Position numbers and translations under genes: made by a program
In this document: piece by piece, positions 1 through 12,877 of the stretch
Position numbering within the stretch: position 1 is the first letter of the stretch
Layout: the number at the start of each line of letters is the position of its first letter
The notes under the pieces: generated by a model
The model's input: only the letters and a program-made list of their open reading frames with translations
Databases searched by the model: none
What the model was told of the DNA's origin: nothing
Assembly: GCA_900169235.1 (NCBI GenBank)
Contig: FWCC01000013.1
Location: 1-64,000 of the forward strand
Reading direction: 5' to 3'
Origin: Zarea fungicola
Lineage: Eukaryota; Ascomycota; Sordariomycetes; Hypocreales; Cordycipitaceae
DNA: 64,000 nt

Positions 1-1728
1 GAGGCTGCGTTATCCGACAGCAAACTCCATGAACTATCACACGGCCAGCATCCTCCACAATGTAAGCCAATAGGCCATAAATAGCTGCTAGCCTGTCATT
101 CTTAGCCAGCTAGCACTGTCATCATATTTACCACGTGCAGTAGTAGTACCTCCATGCCTCCATTACTTTGGCGCCACGGTGGTCAAAGCCCAAGCGGCAC
201 TGAGGAGACAGGCAACCATGTGAGTGAATTAATCAACAAAAGGTTCATATTAAATAACCCGTATGCATGCAGGAGGGAAGCTAACCTCGGTGGTTTGGCC
301 ATATCTGTCGAGCCAGCACCAAAGAATCGAGGTGCCACTGCTAGTGCAATTCTGTTCGATTAGACTCGGGGTCTTCCCACCTAAGGCCAGGCATGGATGC
401 TCACTCTATGCCTATTTTCCGTCTGAGTAATCTAGGTCCTTTCACCACCATCGGGCGCAAGTCTTCTAAAATGGCCGTAATTATGTATACTACCCTTTAA
501 TTTATTTCTCGGCCTGTCTAACAACTAGAGTTATCGAACCCAGTCGTTGCAGATACGCCGCTATTCAATGGACCAGAACCAATACTAAAGATGCACCAAA
601 TTCAATGAGTCGTTACAGCCGGCCATTTTACGAAGCATGTCCACATCTGAAAAGAGTAGCAGTGCGACTAGAAAACGTTTAGCCACCGCATGAGACAATA
701 ACGCTTAATTAACCCAAAGTCAATGGCTTAACCCAAGCTAAAAGAACAAATCTGCCGACCATGGGGATGGCCCTTGTAGCCCGCGGAATTTATGTTGCGC
801 CAAAAGGTGGCCAGCTACACCAAAACTTTGTGACAATTTACTACCGTACCCCAAGCCATGTCCTTATCCACACACCGCGCGCAACATTTCACCGACAGGT
901 GGAGCCTTTACCTCGCCTCCAGGTTAGGCAAGAGATCCATCTAAGGAAAGTTAGTTAGATTATCACGACGGTGGGCTCCCCGGAACTGCCAGAGAGTCAA
1001 GAATGTCACCATTTATTTCTCTTTGTAGCAAGTGGATCCGTCATGGTCCATTTGAACATGTCAGATAACAACAGTACGCATCTTCAACCTTCGTCGCCAT
1101 TGCTACGTTACTAGCACCCCTGTTGGTATTTCTGTATGAATGGCTCATTAGTGAATAGGCCGCGTAGCAAGATTGTACGTAAGATCTGTATTTTACTGGT
1201 TCACCGTGCGATATCAGAGTTTAGTACCGCTAGACAGCAGAGGCTGGATTATAATTTATTGCCGCTTGACAATTCCTCGCTTTTATATTGAATCATCTCC
1301 ACCGTGATTCAATTATATGTACGCTGACTCCGCAGTCTCACCGCAGCACCGGCATTTCTACCAACACCTTGGACTACAGCCGGCATATGTTGTATACAAC
1401 TAGTCGAGACAAGGGCCATAGCGTCTCGGTTCGGTGAAATAAGAATGTTCCGTCATTTTCACTAAAATCTGACAGAAATTAGTATGCTATCAGGGCCACG
1501 CTATCGATCCTACTATTGTCAATTGGCCGACTGATGCGTTCCTTAGGTCCCGCCTTGTTCAGAACTCCGATAAGCTTCAAGAACTGAGCTACTGACTGTG
1601 TCTCCGTCATGCGGGGTAACGATCATGATAATTATTGACTATAAATGCCGGTGCTTCCACGAGCTTTGCATAGATATATCAACAGCATTAATTCTACCAA
1701 GTCATCAAAGTGCTCCTGTGACTACACC
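1..1728. other. gene-poor left flank
   Basis: No open frame here begins with ATG and shows plausible splice structure or a recognisable domain. The DNA is AT-rich with scattered stops in all frames. I see only the likely promoter of the secreted-protein gene in its last few hundred bases. Confidence 0.5.
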
Positions 1729-2758
1729 ATGAAGTTTCCCATCCTTTTCACCCTGGCCGGGCTTGCCACTACTTCTCCTCTAGATGTTCGTCAAGCATCA
1801 GAAGTCAGCGAGATAGTGCCTGCCATTGCTGCTAAGAACGTTACCGTTCTTAGCCCCGACCAGCTACATGAGGGTATCCTCACCGTTATGGATTCCGACC
1901 GTATTGTGCACTCGGATGACTTGCACGAGTATCTTTCTAACAACCATGGGGCTAATCACACAATTTATCTCAATGATACCCGTTCGTTCGTTGACATGAG
2001 TCAAGTTGCGCCCAAGCTAGACAAGCGGCAGTATGGAAAGTCAGTTATTTATTACTTTAGGATATTATACTAGGTGGTTAAGGAAAGCTACTAAGCTAAT
2101 ATTTATTTCTCAGTCCCTGCTTTGGATATGTCCAGCACTACGCGAAAGACGTTACGCATTCGTGGGGTGACTGGAACGTGGCCTCTGGCTGTCTGTTTAC
2201 AGGCAAAGATTCATCTGGTGGCAGTCAAAATATGCAGTGGACATATTCCATCTCCGTCGCCGAGAACGCAGGGTATGTATTATAAGAGAGTTCAGACTCG
2301 ACCAGATAGTAGCTAATAATTACAGAATAAGCTGGACCATTATTAAAGATGTCCTATCTTTTACCTCCGGTATTACAGTAACAGAAACCTGGACTCATTC
2401 TGGTGCAGGTACGTGTACCCTTAACCAATCTACAGTCTAGAAAGGAGTACAGTTTACAGAGACTGATCAAATTCTAGTTACGTGTCTTGTTCCTGGCCAT
2501 AGTGTGGGCCAGGTTTGGATTCAAAATGCTATGGTTCGGGGTGTGTTCTGGTCGCAGGGATGTCAGAGCTGCACCTACGGAGGTGGTTGTGGCGGTTATT
2601 TTGGTTACAACCCCAGGCGTGACGGAGATGCTGTAGCTCCAGCAGAAAGTACTGTTGCTGGCATAGGAGCCAACTGGGGCTGTAGCGCGGGATATAAGGA
2701 TACCAAATGCTCAGCGTTCTTTGGTAAAGACGGCCACAAGCCCAATTTTCCCCGGTAA
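1729..2758 (+). CDS. secreted protein with kexin-type prodomain
   Basis: Model join(1729..2039, 2114..2272, 2326..2408, 2478..2758), 277 aa. The three introns are short; the first donor is GTCAGT, the others GTATGT and GTACGT, and all junctions keep frame. Residues 1-16 (MKFPILFTLAGLATTS) look like a signal peptide. A prodomain follows that ends in the dibasic pair K99-R100, a kexin-type cleavage site, leaving a mature chain of about 177 aa. The mature part is rich in Cys, Gly, Trp and Tyr, with a CQSC-x3-GGGCGGYFGYN stretch and further cysteines near the C-terminus, suggesting disulfide bonding outside the cell. I do not recognise the family. An upstream in-frame extension exists but would bury the signal peptide, so the ATG at 1729 is preferred. 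Likely a secreted effector, antimicrobial or cell-wall protein (inference). Confidence 0.7.
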
Positions 2759-5700
2759 AATAAACGGACAGTACGCACAGGACGCACGATGGATATATAG
2801 CTGAGTTGGTTGCAGGTTCCCTCTGAGAAGCCGGCAATATATTGTACAAGAGCGGCGCAGATTTATACTATTATTGTAAGGGAGTACAGAAGAGGGTGTA
2901 TATATTCACGGTACGTGTTGCTCGGCTATCCATAGCTTCTATAAGTTCCAGCGTAGTGCCAGCCAGGCCACAGCTGCTTTGTTTCATCTTTATTTCGACC
3001 CCTGTCGAAGCTATTGCTTGCCACCACAAAGCCATTGGTAGATGCGGCTGATGAGAATGTAGTAGATGAAAAGAACAACGAGACGGTTACCATGGTGAGG
3101 AATACATATTGTACATTGTATCTCTGAATGCATGCAACGGTGTCGTCTCTCCGATCGGCACGCTTGTTAAGTCTTGCAATTGGACTAATAACATTTGTTA
3201 CTAGATCATATACAGCGATTTCCTAGAGCTCCGAAGGGCCCGACGATGCGACTGCGAGCCCGATAAGAGCGACCTATCTCGGCGTTAAAATCAGGATATA
3301 TCGCAGGCTATAGGGGAGGATATCATACGAGAACAGTAGATGGCTTCATTTTAGCCTTGAAAATCAGCAATGAAGCTTGTGTGATGGCGGTTGCTTGAAT
3401 TGTGATAGAGAGACAGTCCTGTAATAGGACTTGCTGTCTATTTAATATATGTATGTTGTTGAAGTAGGCTGAACTAATGTTGGGAACGTCTGAATAGCAT
3501 TGCTTGAGGGATCTACGTCCGGCATATCTCCGTACGCTAGCGTTGGAGGCGTTGGCCATACGGAATCTGTGTACTTCTACAACCTCGCTTTTTAAATCAA
3601 GATACCGATAAGCTGACAGTAAGCGCTACTTAGACATGTACTTGAACATCTTTGATTTTCTCACAGGCTCTTATTTACAGAATATATGCTTACTTAACAT
3701 AGAAAAAACATGAAAATATCCTCAACCGTAATGCTTAACTTAAACCGGCCTAGTTAGTCGGTGGTTTAAGATCCCGTTGTTCGCGCTGGTGAATCCACCT
3801 TTCGTTTATAGTTTATAATGAGCCAACAATAGAGTCGGATAGATCCCTGTTTGCCATGAGAATTAAATGTCGCGGCCATAACCCACATCATGATTCATGT
3901 CAAAATACTGCCAGATGTGACGAGGTGAGAGATGGAGAACGATCAGCACCGGCGAAAAAGGGTAGAGTTGAAGCTTACCGTGTGGAGTAATAAACATACG
4001 GCTGCCGCAAGAAAGCTTGACACAATTGACGCGTGAATGGGCACACAAGAGCTCTACGCTGGTGTAAGGGGATTATTGTCGCTATTAGCAATTCTAATAT
4101 GGTATCTGCCGCGAGGCTCGGGCTTCTCATGCGTTGGCTGACAATAATCTCTCCATCTTTCTTGCAATGCACACACCACGCCCCAGAGAGAGGATTATTA
4201 TTCTTTCTGCATCCACCCCTCAAGATCTGGTAGTTGGGAAACCCAGTTAGGCAGATATACTGACATGAAACCTTGAGATAACATACAAAAAAACAACAAC
4301 AATAGTAACAATCAATTTTACCAATGGTGCCATCGTATTTCTGACAAAGAGTCAAGACTCAAGAGCCGGGACAATTCAAGTGCCGAGTGTCCTTAGGTTG
4401 CTGGGGAAGGGCACTCTCATGGGCAATTCACAGTGGGTACTACGAGTCTGAATCCTACAAAGGGCGCTGTTGACGAATCGCGGGGCTTTATCTTATTAAT
4501 TCTGAACGGAGCTGTCGGCGAATTCGCATACAATCGGCCAAAGGGAGCCATTCTCTTGGCTTTCCTTTAGTCATGAACCAAACAATAAGATGATGTCGAC
4601 TGATCGATGTAGTCCTCATAAATAGGCAAGCATACATACCTATTCGGACTAGCATCATTTATTCAGCAAGTTCGAGGCCTTTCCCGCGACTCCAACAGAG
4701 CCCGGATTACGACGCGAAGTCCCAACAAAGCTGACCGAGCGACTCATCAGGGGAGCAATACGCCAGCCATATCCGGTCTAGAGCAGCTGTCATGGTCAGT
4801 ATGGTCCATATTTTATGGTCCACTCAAGCTGGTGAAACTCTGCTTAAGTAGGGGATTTGCAAAACATAGTTCCGAATATATTTTAATCCTGGAGTAGCGC
4901 TGCCAATATCCACCAATACCTCGGCACTTTTTGAGCTTATGGCTGCGCACCGTAAGAATATGCTGATTTAGATGAAATGGTGCTTTAAATCTATGTTTTG
5001 GCCTGTTTGATTTGCTGCAAAGGTGGCAACCAGAGGCCTGTGTACTTGGTATGATGGGTACTGAATCGGGGGACTGTTCCGGCATAAACCATATAGGGTA
5101 GCCGCCTTGAAAAATTATATAAATACTTCTTATTAGCTGCCACAACTTCAATTCAATAACCTTTCCTTTTCCTTATCTTGAAATTATTGAAAATTGCTCT
5201 TAACCGACCGATTAATTGAGTCCAATAAAGGCTTTAATTGAGAAACCCTTCTCCAACGTGGAAAGCCTAGTTCCTACTAGGCTAGACACTTGTTAAGAAT
5301 ATGCGTATAGCTGCGAGTTAAGTTTAGCGCATTCTACTTATTAGAACAGCTAGATAATTTAATGAAGCCTATATTCCTGTCTGATTAATTGATCCCTAAA
5401 TTTAGTTGCCTTATAAAAGACCCCTGGCGCCATCTATCTGCATCACCAGGCCTCAAAGCTTTTGCAAGAATTCTACTAGGTGTCGCTATCGCCATATCTC
5501 TACTGATCGAGGAGAAGGCTCTATTCGAGCCTTCGGACGAGGTCTTTTGTTCGCCCCAACACAGTACGTTCAGATACCAGCGGAAAATATAAAATATCTA
5601 TAATAAGCACCTATGAACTTGGATGCGGGTATAGAAGCCCCTTCAGTGTTGAAAAAAGCTACCTGATGAAAGAACAAAACTTTTGCACAACACCCAGTAA

Positions 5701-6143
5701 TCGTTGAAGCCGAGTATACGGGCAGCTACCTACACAATTGTTATGCGTATTATAGGTACGCATAAAGCGGAAAATAAGCTGAGTTGGTGTCAAGATTGGC
5801 TTGTTAAACTCGGCATTGGTAGCTACGTTATTTGGCCCCCTCTGTCAGACGAAATATGGGTATATACCGAGGAGACAGAGTTAAGAGCATTATTATTCTT
5901 GCAGCCCTCTCGGCAGTTGTCATCACGCCATAACTAAATTGCCAATAAAATGACGGTAACTCCTTCATCAAGCCTGCCTGAAGATACATTAGAGAAATGA
6001 GTCTCTGTTATGAACAATATTAGTTATCATAACCTACTATTGGATAACGGTACGTTTTATTTCCACCAGTAAAGCTAATGGTGGCACAGTACTGATTAAT
6101 AACCTCCAGGGCTTTAGATCTGTCTTCTAAATTAATTGAGGCT
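2759..6143. other. AT-rich intergenic stretch
   Basis: About 3.4 kb without a supportable gene. Open frames are short, mostly start at non-ATG codons and overlap on both strands without domain similarity. Nothing beyond AT-rich DNA is visible. Confidence 0.5.
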
Positions 6144-6659
6144 ATGGAATCATCAAAGAAACTCGTTAAAGCTCTACTAGCTGCTACACTTATCGGCGGT
6201 GTTCTTGGATCACGCTCCAGTCCCACCTGTATAACGAATGGCTTCAGTTATGTAGGTGAAGGTGGTCACACGGATCGCGTTTTCAACAAGTACACCAGTT
6301 TGGGGTCAACTATATTTGGTAGACCAGATGTGTCGGGGATTGCAACCAGTTTCAGCAATCAATACCTCAACATCATGAATGGTCATTCGGACGAAATCCC
6401 CCTTAGCACCTCTGGCAACTCACTCGACGCATTCTTTTACAGCTGTTGTGACACGTGGATTGTCGAGGCAACCTCTATCGGCAACACAAAATGGCACATT
6501 AGTAACATGCAGCCTGGCATGACAGACGCTATGTTTATTGATGCTGTCAAATGCTTTGACGATAATCGACGGATTAACGAGCTCACCTGGGATATAGACG
6601 ATGTTAATGGTGATCTCGAAGTTAGATTCAAAATCGTTAGAGCTCCTGACATTAACTGA
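6144..6659 (+). CDS. small secreted protein, unknown family
   Basis: Uninterrupted 171-aa frame from ATG to TGA. The N-terminus has a basic start (ESSKK) followed by a hydrophobic run LVKALLAATLIGGVLG, a good signal peptide with likely cleavage around residues 22-25. The mature chain of about 148 aa has only four cysteines (29, 101, 102, 137), enough for two disulfides, and no membrane segment. It ends in an acidic, strand-rich part (residues 140-171). No family recognised. It stands alone in AT-rich DNA, a setting typical of effector-like genes, but that role is inference. The match of signal peptide and uninterrupted frame makes it probably real. Confidence 0.6.
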   Translation: MESSKKLVKALLAATLIGGVLGSRSSPTCITNGFSYVGEGGHTDRVFNKYTSLGSTIFGRPDVSGIATSFSNQYLNIMNGHSDEIPLSTSGNSLDAFFYSCCDTWIVEATSIGNTKWHISNMQPGMTDAMFIDAVKCFDDNRRINELTWDIDDVNGDLEVRFKIVRAPDIN

Positions 6660-7292
6660 AGGCCTTGTTTGTAATTATAGCGGAGGTTTGAGTTGCCGAG
6701 CAGAGCACTACGGCTGGGAGGGGATCTCTTCTATTTACAGAAATTCAGAAGCATGGAAAAGCAAACAATAAATAGGAAAGTCTCTCTTTCCTCCTTGGCC
6801 GCCGTGATGACTTCGTATTGACGGCAGGAGTCAGGCCCCTCAGGAAGAGCTGCTTGACCTGACTCAGTAGTCAGAATGGCAGCCCAATATCAACTCCATA
6901 ATGGCATCCAGATAAAGGATGGAAGCGGAGACGCCACTGCTTCGCAGATCCTCTATCGAGCAGGAAACGCAATGAATAAAGTCTCGTCGTATCCCTAACC
7001 ATGATTTCAAGCTCTCAGTTTCATCAATTACATCAATGCCCATCCGATTTCGACGTGGCCCCCAATACTGAAACCAAGCAGCCGCTGTTTTCTCCATTGT
7101 AACCAATATTATTTGGACCAGGGATGATGCTTAATTTCACAGATATATTTTTACCAGGTCTCTGTAACCTTCGGTCTGGCAATATGGGTACAGGTGTCTG
7201 ACGCGATTAGAGTGAAGTGCTGGCTGTTTACGAGACGCGAAAAACGCTGTTGAAATCGTTAGCCAAGTACCATCTTATTGCATAAGAAGCCT
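6660..7292. other. intergenic
   Basis: No convincing gene. It lies between the 3' ends of the convergent secreted-protein gene and the DUF3237 gene. Confidence 0.45.
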
Positions 7293-8142
7293 TTAAAAAC
7301 TAGGAACGGCAGCATACTCTATAATCAACTCATCACCCTTCCAGATGCCGCTAGCAACCCACAAACCGCAGTTGACAAGTTCAGCATATCGCTCATCGGC
7401 AGCTTTCATGGTACAAAACATGCGGAAGCTGTATTTCCGAGCGTCGATGTTTTTCGTCTTCCAGGGGCAAAGGAGGATATCAAGAATGTCACAAGGACCA
7501 GAGAGAGCGCCGCGAGTACGCATCTCGAAGCTGTCGACACAAAATATTAGAAACGTAGAACTGCAGCCGCTTTTCGGCACGTAACGATTGTATACACAGC
7601 AGGGAGAGCTTCATCGGTCTGAAGAACAAAGGCACCTTCTATAACACGGATAGGACGGATACCACGAGCTTGGCCAAGGTCATATCCACCATTCTAATGT
7701 GTCTCTTAGTCAGTTGCACACTGCAGTCAGGTAAATTGTTTTGTAAGTGGAATCAACACATACCATAACAGAACCATTGCCAAATGTGCCAGACCATTTA
7801 CCACCAGCAACAGTAACGACTTCCATGTTGGCTTTGATCTCAGAACGGCGCAGTTTGGGGTTAAGAGTGACGACGATGCGGAAGTCAAGCCGGAGTTCGG
7901 GCATGGAGAAGAGCAGGTCTCGGTTAGGAAAATGGTCAAGTGAGCGTTGAGAGAGCTCCTCAGCGTTTCGCAATGTAGCGCAGATGCTTCTTATTGCTAA
8001 AGCGTTAGCGTACAAAGAATGGTTTTATATAGAAGGGTCTTGAAAGTACGTACGGCATGAGTCCTGGAATTAGCTCGGAGTTATCTGCATTGCACCTCTT
8101 TTGGCAATGTGACGGCGATACTTTTACGTCCCTCGACGCCAT
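7293..8142 (-). CDS. DUF3237 family protein
   Basis: Model complement(join(7293..7530, 7581..7693, 7764..7989, 8054..8142)), 221 aa, three introns of 50-70 nt, all in frame. The body matches the DUF3237 pattern known from bacteria and fungi: a PELRLDF strand with a VVTLNP turn, the GGKWSGTFGNGSVM stretch, NGGYDLGQARG, then KYSFRMF and RYAELVNCGLWVASG near the end. The DUF3237 fold is a small beta barrel of unknown biochemical role. The first exon (about 30 aa before the domain) rests only on splice signals and an ATG at 8142; translation could instead start at the internal Met just before PELRLDF. The last donor (GTGCCG) is weak, but removal of that intron is required to restore the family pattern. 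No linked pathway is visible. Confidence 0.65.
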
Positions 8143-8735
8143 GATCAGTCCTTGCTTTCTGCAACTCTCTGTATCTGTATGGAATATGCAGACAAGCAAA
8201 GACGACGAGTTTGTTTGAATGATGGCTGTCACCGATATTGATGAAAATGCAAATTATGATTATTGAGAGCACTAGTGTCGGTATGATAGGCGGGTTGTGG
8301 GGGCTGAGAGTATACTCAAGGTCAGAAGAAGTTGTCGACACTGGAAGCCTTCGGCGTCCGGCTTGTTGCTGTATCTTGTCAATACTTTTCTTTCTGATGA
8401 TGTCTCAAAGTATACAGTGGTGGAAATGCTCAACCTAATATGTTGACGAGCGTGAGCTAATAATAGAAAGAGACGGGCTCTGCGAGACTTTGTAATTATA
8501 ACTGGTTAGTCACTGCTGTGGGGTGTAGGGCTGAGAGAGGCCTGGGACTTAGAAAATTCACTCAGCGGGCAAAGGAGGCGAGACGACTGACAAATTTTCT
8601 GTCTACGAATAAGACACATTGCAACACCCACCAACCGCTGATGCGTGGGTACTGGCGGATGCGAAGAGGCTAATACCAGACTTAGCCAACCAATTCCCAT
8701 CCAATGGAGCGAAACCTATTTCAACTCCAACTCAA
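8143..8735. other. intergenic between divergent genes
   Basis: Spans the 5' side of the DUF3237 gene and the open frame starting at 8736. The plus-strand frame remains open upstream of 8736 without an ATG, so an undetected 5' exon could lie here. Confidence 0.35.
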
Positions 8736-9110
8736 ATGCGAGGGAGCTGCGGTTGGTTGAATTGGTTGATTATACACTCTGCCTCATCGGCTGTGGGAGA
8801 TGAGCACAACGATTGGTTTCGCGAAGTAAATAGGGTGTATGAGACAGTCTTGAAGCAGATTAGCTATTGGTGTCAAAGCAGGGAGGAGTATTCTCGCCTT
8901 AAGGATAGCTTGAAGTTCTCTCTACACGTCAAATGTTTGCAGATGTTGAGACAACTTTATTCACGTCCGGCAGAATTGTCCGAGATGACCGGTCAAACCC
9001 ACCAACAAAATTGGAATGAATCAGAAAGCGAGATCGTGGCTTTGTGGAGATATGTTCGAAGCGTAGAGAAGCTTCTTGAACAGCTTGAGTACAGAATACT
9101 GATTCGCTAG
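8736..9110 (+). CDS. uncharacterised helical protein, 5' end unclear
   Basis: A 124-aa frame from the first ATG to a TAG stop; the same frame is open for another 39 codons upstream without an ATG, so this may be the last exon of a longer gene. The product is predicted mostly helical, with a charged middle (YETVLKQISYWCQSREEY) and a C-terminal amphipathic stretch (VRSVEKLLEQLEYRILIR). No domain recognised. Amino-acid use looks protein-like rather than random, unlike other frames nearby, but there is no homology evidence. Confidence 0.35.
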   Translation: MRGSCGWLNWLIIHSASSAVGDEHNDWFREVNRVYETVLKQISYWCQSREEYSRLKDSLKFSLHVKCLQMLRQLYSRPAELSEMTGQTHQQNWNESESEIVALWRYVRSVEKLLEQLEYRILIR

Positions 9111-10973
9111 CGATACTGAGCTTAAGGGGGCCTACCGACGGGCGGATTGTATGCACCATCCCTCCGTCGCCTTTATGTTTGTAGCAAACTGGATGGCAAA
9201 ACAGCCAAGAATTAGATGACTTCAGGGACTTGTGTCGTTTCAGTTTGTGTGATATGATATGAGAGAGAGTTGCAAGTGAATGTTGTTGTCGGTGATCAAG
9301 GTGGGTGTTTGCTGCCTTGGTGGCTGTAGTACTATAAGTAGCGACTGTCTACTCCGTATCAGCATGCGATACCTTTCCTAGTTAGGGAACCTCATTCACG
9401 TATCCATTGCCATTCACGGAAGGTGCTCTTGGCATCCATTCCATCCATTACACTGGGCTTTTGGTGAAATAGACGTTCATCCACTCAAAATGGCTGCGTA
9501 GATGAAAATGGAATGAATTCGGGGAGTCTCTGAGCCCGACAGATTGTCTTTGTAAGCCATGCAAGTAATCACAGCACTGGTTTAACATGACTAACTGATC
9601 GAAGGGGGTTAGACAAGTAGAGTTTCTATCTAGCATATATACAGCCATGGTGCATTAAGATAACTAAGTGCTGGATATTGCTGAGCAGGTGTCGAAGTGC
9701 ACAGAATGCCTTGTAGTTATTTTATGCCTGGCTACCGCATATTAAAGGTCAAGTTCCGGGTCCCACTATCCATCCGTTGTACAAGTTTGTAAAGAAACCT
9801 GCTCGGTGCTACCACGCCTCTGGCAACTGGCTAGCTCGCTGGGAATGATTAATTGATAATTAGCCCGCCCAGAGGACTCCTTCGTCAGCGTATTGGCTTC
9901 CTTGCTATCTCGCTGGTTGACCTACAAGTCTGTAGGTTAATGGCTCTGTTAGAAAGTGGTTTGGGTTCGCCCTCGGGGGATGTTTTGCACAGTTACTCCA
10001 CAAGGCGTTCCGTAAAATCCAGCCATCTAGTTCTAGATCACCTGTTCCTACCTAATACGGAAAATGGAGACTGCCCTACAGCGGCAACTAAACTGCACCA
10101 AGTCCCCGCACGATTGACCTGCTAAAGCCAAAGCAGCTACCGCCATTCTGGTGCGATTACCAAATGGAGAGTGTTGGCACGGAATTTGGTGGAGCAAATG
10201 GACCTAAGCATTGCTCGCTTTGCTGAGCCGTCAACATTTATCCTGCCGAGGCTACGGTTGATGATATAATCTCCTTCGTAGAGCGGCAAAGGGGTTACAC
10301 AGACCATAGTAAGACACACTTGCCTCAAGGAGTATTAGGTTAAATGATAAGTCGCAGCTAGCAGGAGACTTGTATGATCTGGCCTTCTTCGCGGCCATAC
10401 CCCAGCAGAGCCAGTGGTCCCGGTGGCTCAATCTGTAAGTAAGCTTATAATGAAAATAACGAAACGACATGTAACAAAGAGAGATGCAGGCAAACTGGAC
10501 AGAAAGCGCATATATCTTTTTTGATGAAGTCGCTACCCACTCGCTTTACAGATCGGTATGCCGAGGCAGAGAGACTACAGGATATACTTCATAGAGAGAT
10601 GCAACGAACAAGATTAGTAGCAACAATCGATTTTTTTTTTTTACTAATGATGCCATCCTATTTATAACAACAAAACGGAATTTCCAAGTGGAATTAATAA
10701 CTGGGGTGGTGGCATTGTCCGTGGCCTGCCTTACAATTATGAGGATACTAAAAAGGGACATGGCGAGCCGCCTCAACTGTCAGATAATCTTGAACCCTCA
10801 AATCAATGGACGACCTCAGGCGGAAAAAAGCGCTTCATTGGCCACCATGGTGCTAAGATTTGGGCATTCAATCATTCATGTATTGATTCGGCATTCGGCT
10901 CATTTCCCCCTTGTTCATTACACACCTTTGCACCTCGCCGGTTTTTTCTTGTTGTTTTCCATAGTTAGACGCA
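9111..10973. other. intergenic with repeat relic
   Basis: No supportable gene. Contains one copy (10034-10093) of a dispersed repeat also found near 14979. The last 100 bases upstream of 10974 hold the promoter of the esterase gene. Confidence 0.45.
10034..10093 (+). repeat. dispersed repeat, copy 1
   Basis: About 60 bases that align with 14979-15038 at roughly 78 percent identity by eye, including the shared cores CGGAAAATG and CAGCGGCA. The copy is non-coding and looks like a mutated remnant of an older repeat. Confidence 0.5.
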
Positions 10974-11990
10974 ATGCACCTGCTCAATCTTTTTCTCTTC
11001 TCATTCTCTACTGCAGCTCCTGCAGTCCGGGCCATGACCGGATGTGGCAAGGTTCTCCCTAGCAGACAAAAGCCCGGCCAGCTTTTTCAGGCCCCAATCC
11101 CGACGGCTCAAGACTCTGGGCGGTTCGCCCTCGTGTTTCTTCCGCCAAAGTACGACATCAACACCAAGACTCAAGTCATCATCTCGTTTCATGGCGGAGA
11201 CAGAACTGCTAGTGAGCAAGTCTCACTAGACGGCCTAACGAACACTGTACTTAACAGCGACAAGATCGTCGTATATCCTCAAGCTGAAGGTGTAGGTTAA
11301 GATGTGGAGTTACTGCTCTATTAGTTGGCCTCAATGATTCATACTAACACGGCACGGTAGGAACACTGGCAAGGTTCGCCTAAAGTTAGTTCCGACGATT
11401 TAGGGTACACCAGTAAAATCCTTGACTACATCGAGAGTAGCTACTGCATCGATACAACTCGCATCTTCGCCACAGGTAAATCTCAGGGAGGCGGTTTCTG
11501 TGGCGTCCTGGCCTGCGAGAATGCTCTCTCCCGGCGTTTCGCAGCCTTTGCCCCCGTATCAGGTGCTTTCTACATCGCTGGTGACTCAGGATGCAATCCG
11601 GACTCTATAAAAACTACTTGCAATCCTGGCCGAGCCAAAATTCCGTTCCTCGAGTTTCATGGTGGCCAGGACCTGACCATTCCGTACGATGGTAACGATG
11701 ACCGAAACGGCGCCTGTCTGCCGTCCATCCCCCATTACATCCACGACTGGGCAAGAAGAGATGGACTCGGCACTAATAATATAACAACGGTCATTTCTCG
11801 GGATACTGTACTTTACAGCTATGGCAGTGGCGCGGACGCTGGGCTGCTGCAGCATGTGTTTGATTCCAGCATAGGTCATGACTGGCCTAGCACGACGTCA
11901 AACGAGGACAACTCGCGTCCCGGCCACACACCCGCTACATTTAACGCGACATCTATGATTCTAAGCTTTTTTTCAAAGTACCACCTGTAG
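10974..11990 (+). CDS. secreted CE1-type esterase (feruloyl esterase / PHB depolymerase-like)
   Basis: Model join(10974..11291, 11361..11990), 315 aa. The intron has a GTAGGT donor and TAG acceptor. Residues 1-20 form a signal peptide ending in AVRA. The mature chain begins with GCGK, as is common in fungal feruloyl esterases. Oxyanion-hole motif SFHGG is at 71-75. The nucleophile elbow is G146-K-S148-Q-G150. The acid is probably D210 in FHGGQD, and the base H279 in GHDWP. Together these give a full alpha/beta-hydrolase triad of the LpqC/feruloyl-esterase (CE1) group. Such enzymes release ferulic or related acids from plant cell-wall xylan, or cut related esters; the exact substrate cannot be read from sequence. 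No carbohydrate-binding module is present. It is an apparently intact, active gene in a gene-poor zone. Confidence 0.85.
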
Positions 11991-12877
11991 AGAATTTCTA
12001 ATGCCGTGGGAAGTCGATAGCAAAGGACAGCGTGAGATAATGGTCACACATTACATAGACGCTCCAGTTCCATCACAGATTATGGCCAGCGTTGTTAGAA
12101 GTATTACGGCGGGGTTTATTTAGCTAGAATACCTTGATTCTAGATTTATCTGAAATACCATTATCTCATGTTTCAACCTTTAAAGTACATTACGGATGCG
12201 GCACATGGTCGGTCCTCAAGCTGCCAGCCCACTGTGGTCTAGTCTTTTACGCGGCGGCTCAAACCGCATTGCGGCAGAGCACAGATTCTCTACACCACCT
12301 TGCTCCTACTTATTAGGTTATGCCAAGCTCACGTAGCAGTATCGGTAGAGTGGATAGATGGCGTTGTCTGCTTCGTTGGCATGCCCACTTAGACGGTCTT
12401 CCCTCTCCCTTTCAATTTCCTGTTCAATAATGTGATATGTATTAAAGAACTAATAAACCAGCACACTAGGAGCATTGTTCTAGTTTGGGAATAGAATGAA
12501 GTGGACGTGTGATGATGTTGAGCGCTGTCTCGTTTCATTCCAGTTTCGGCCAGACGAGCTGTTCTGTGGCATATCGCAATCAATCACTGGCGGCTCTCTT
12601 ATACCTTGACACCGAAAACATCAGACAGCCACGTTCCATTTCGAGCGCAGACGAATTCATTTCTCAACGAAAGTATTAATGCGAGACAGAACGGGTACAA
12701 CTACATCAAGAAAGTTTTTAGCCAAGAAAGTGATGAAGCTTTAATTCAACCATATCCATGTCAAAAACAAAAATAAAAATACATTGCGGCATTACAGAGA
12801 TTTGCCTGTGTATGCTAATAAAACACAAAATTAAAACCAAGTATCAACCTCTGGTCATCTTTTGCAAAATACTTATT
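11991..12877. other. intergenic between convergent genes
   Basis: Holds the 3' regions of the esterase and the MFS gene. No additional gene is visible; AT-rich near the MFS 3' end. Confidence 0.45.

Noticed and set aside
8081..8341. Minus-strand frame with one hydrophobic segment upstream of the DUF3237 gene
   Set aside because: Opens at GTG and cannot be spliced in frame to the domain; kept only as possible 5' sequence.
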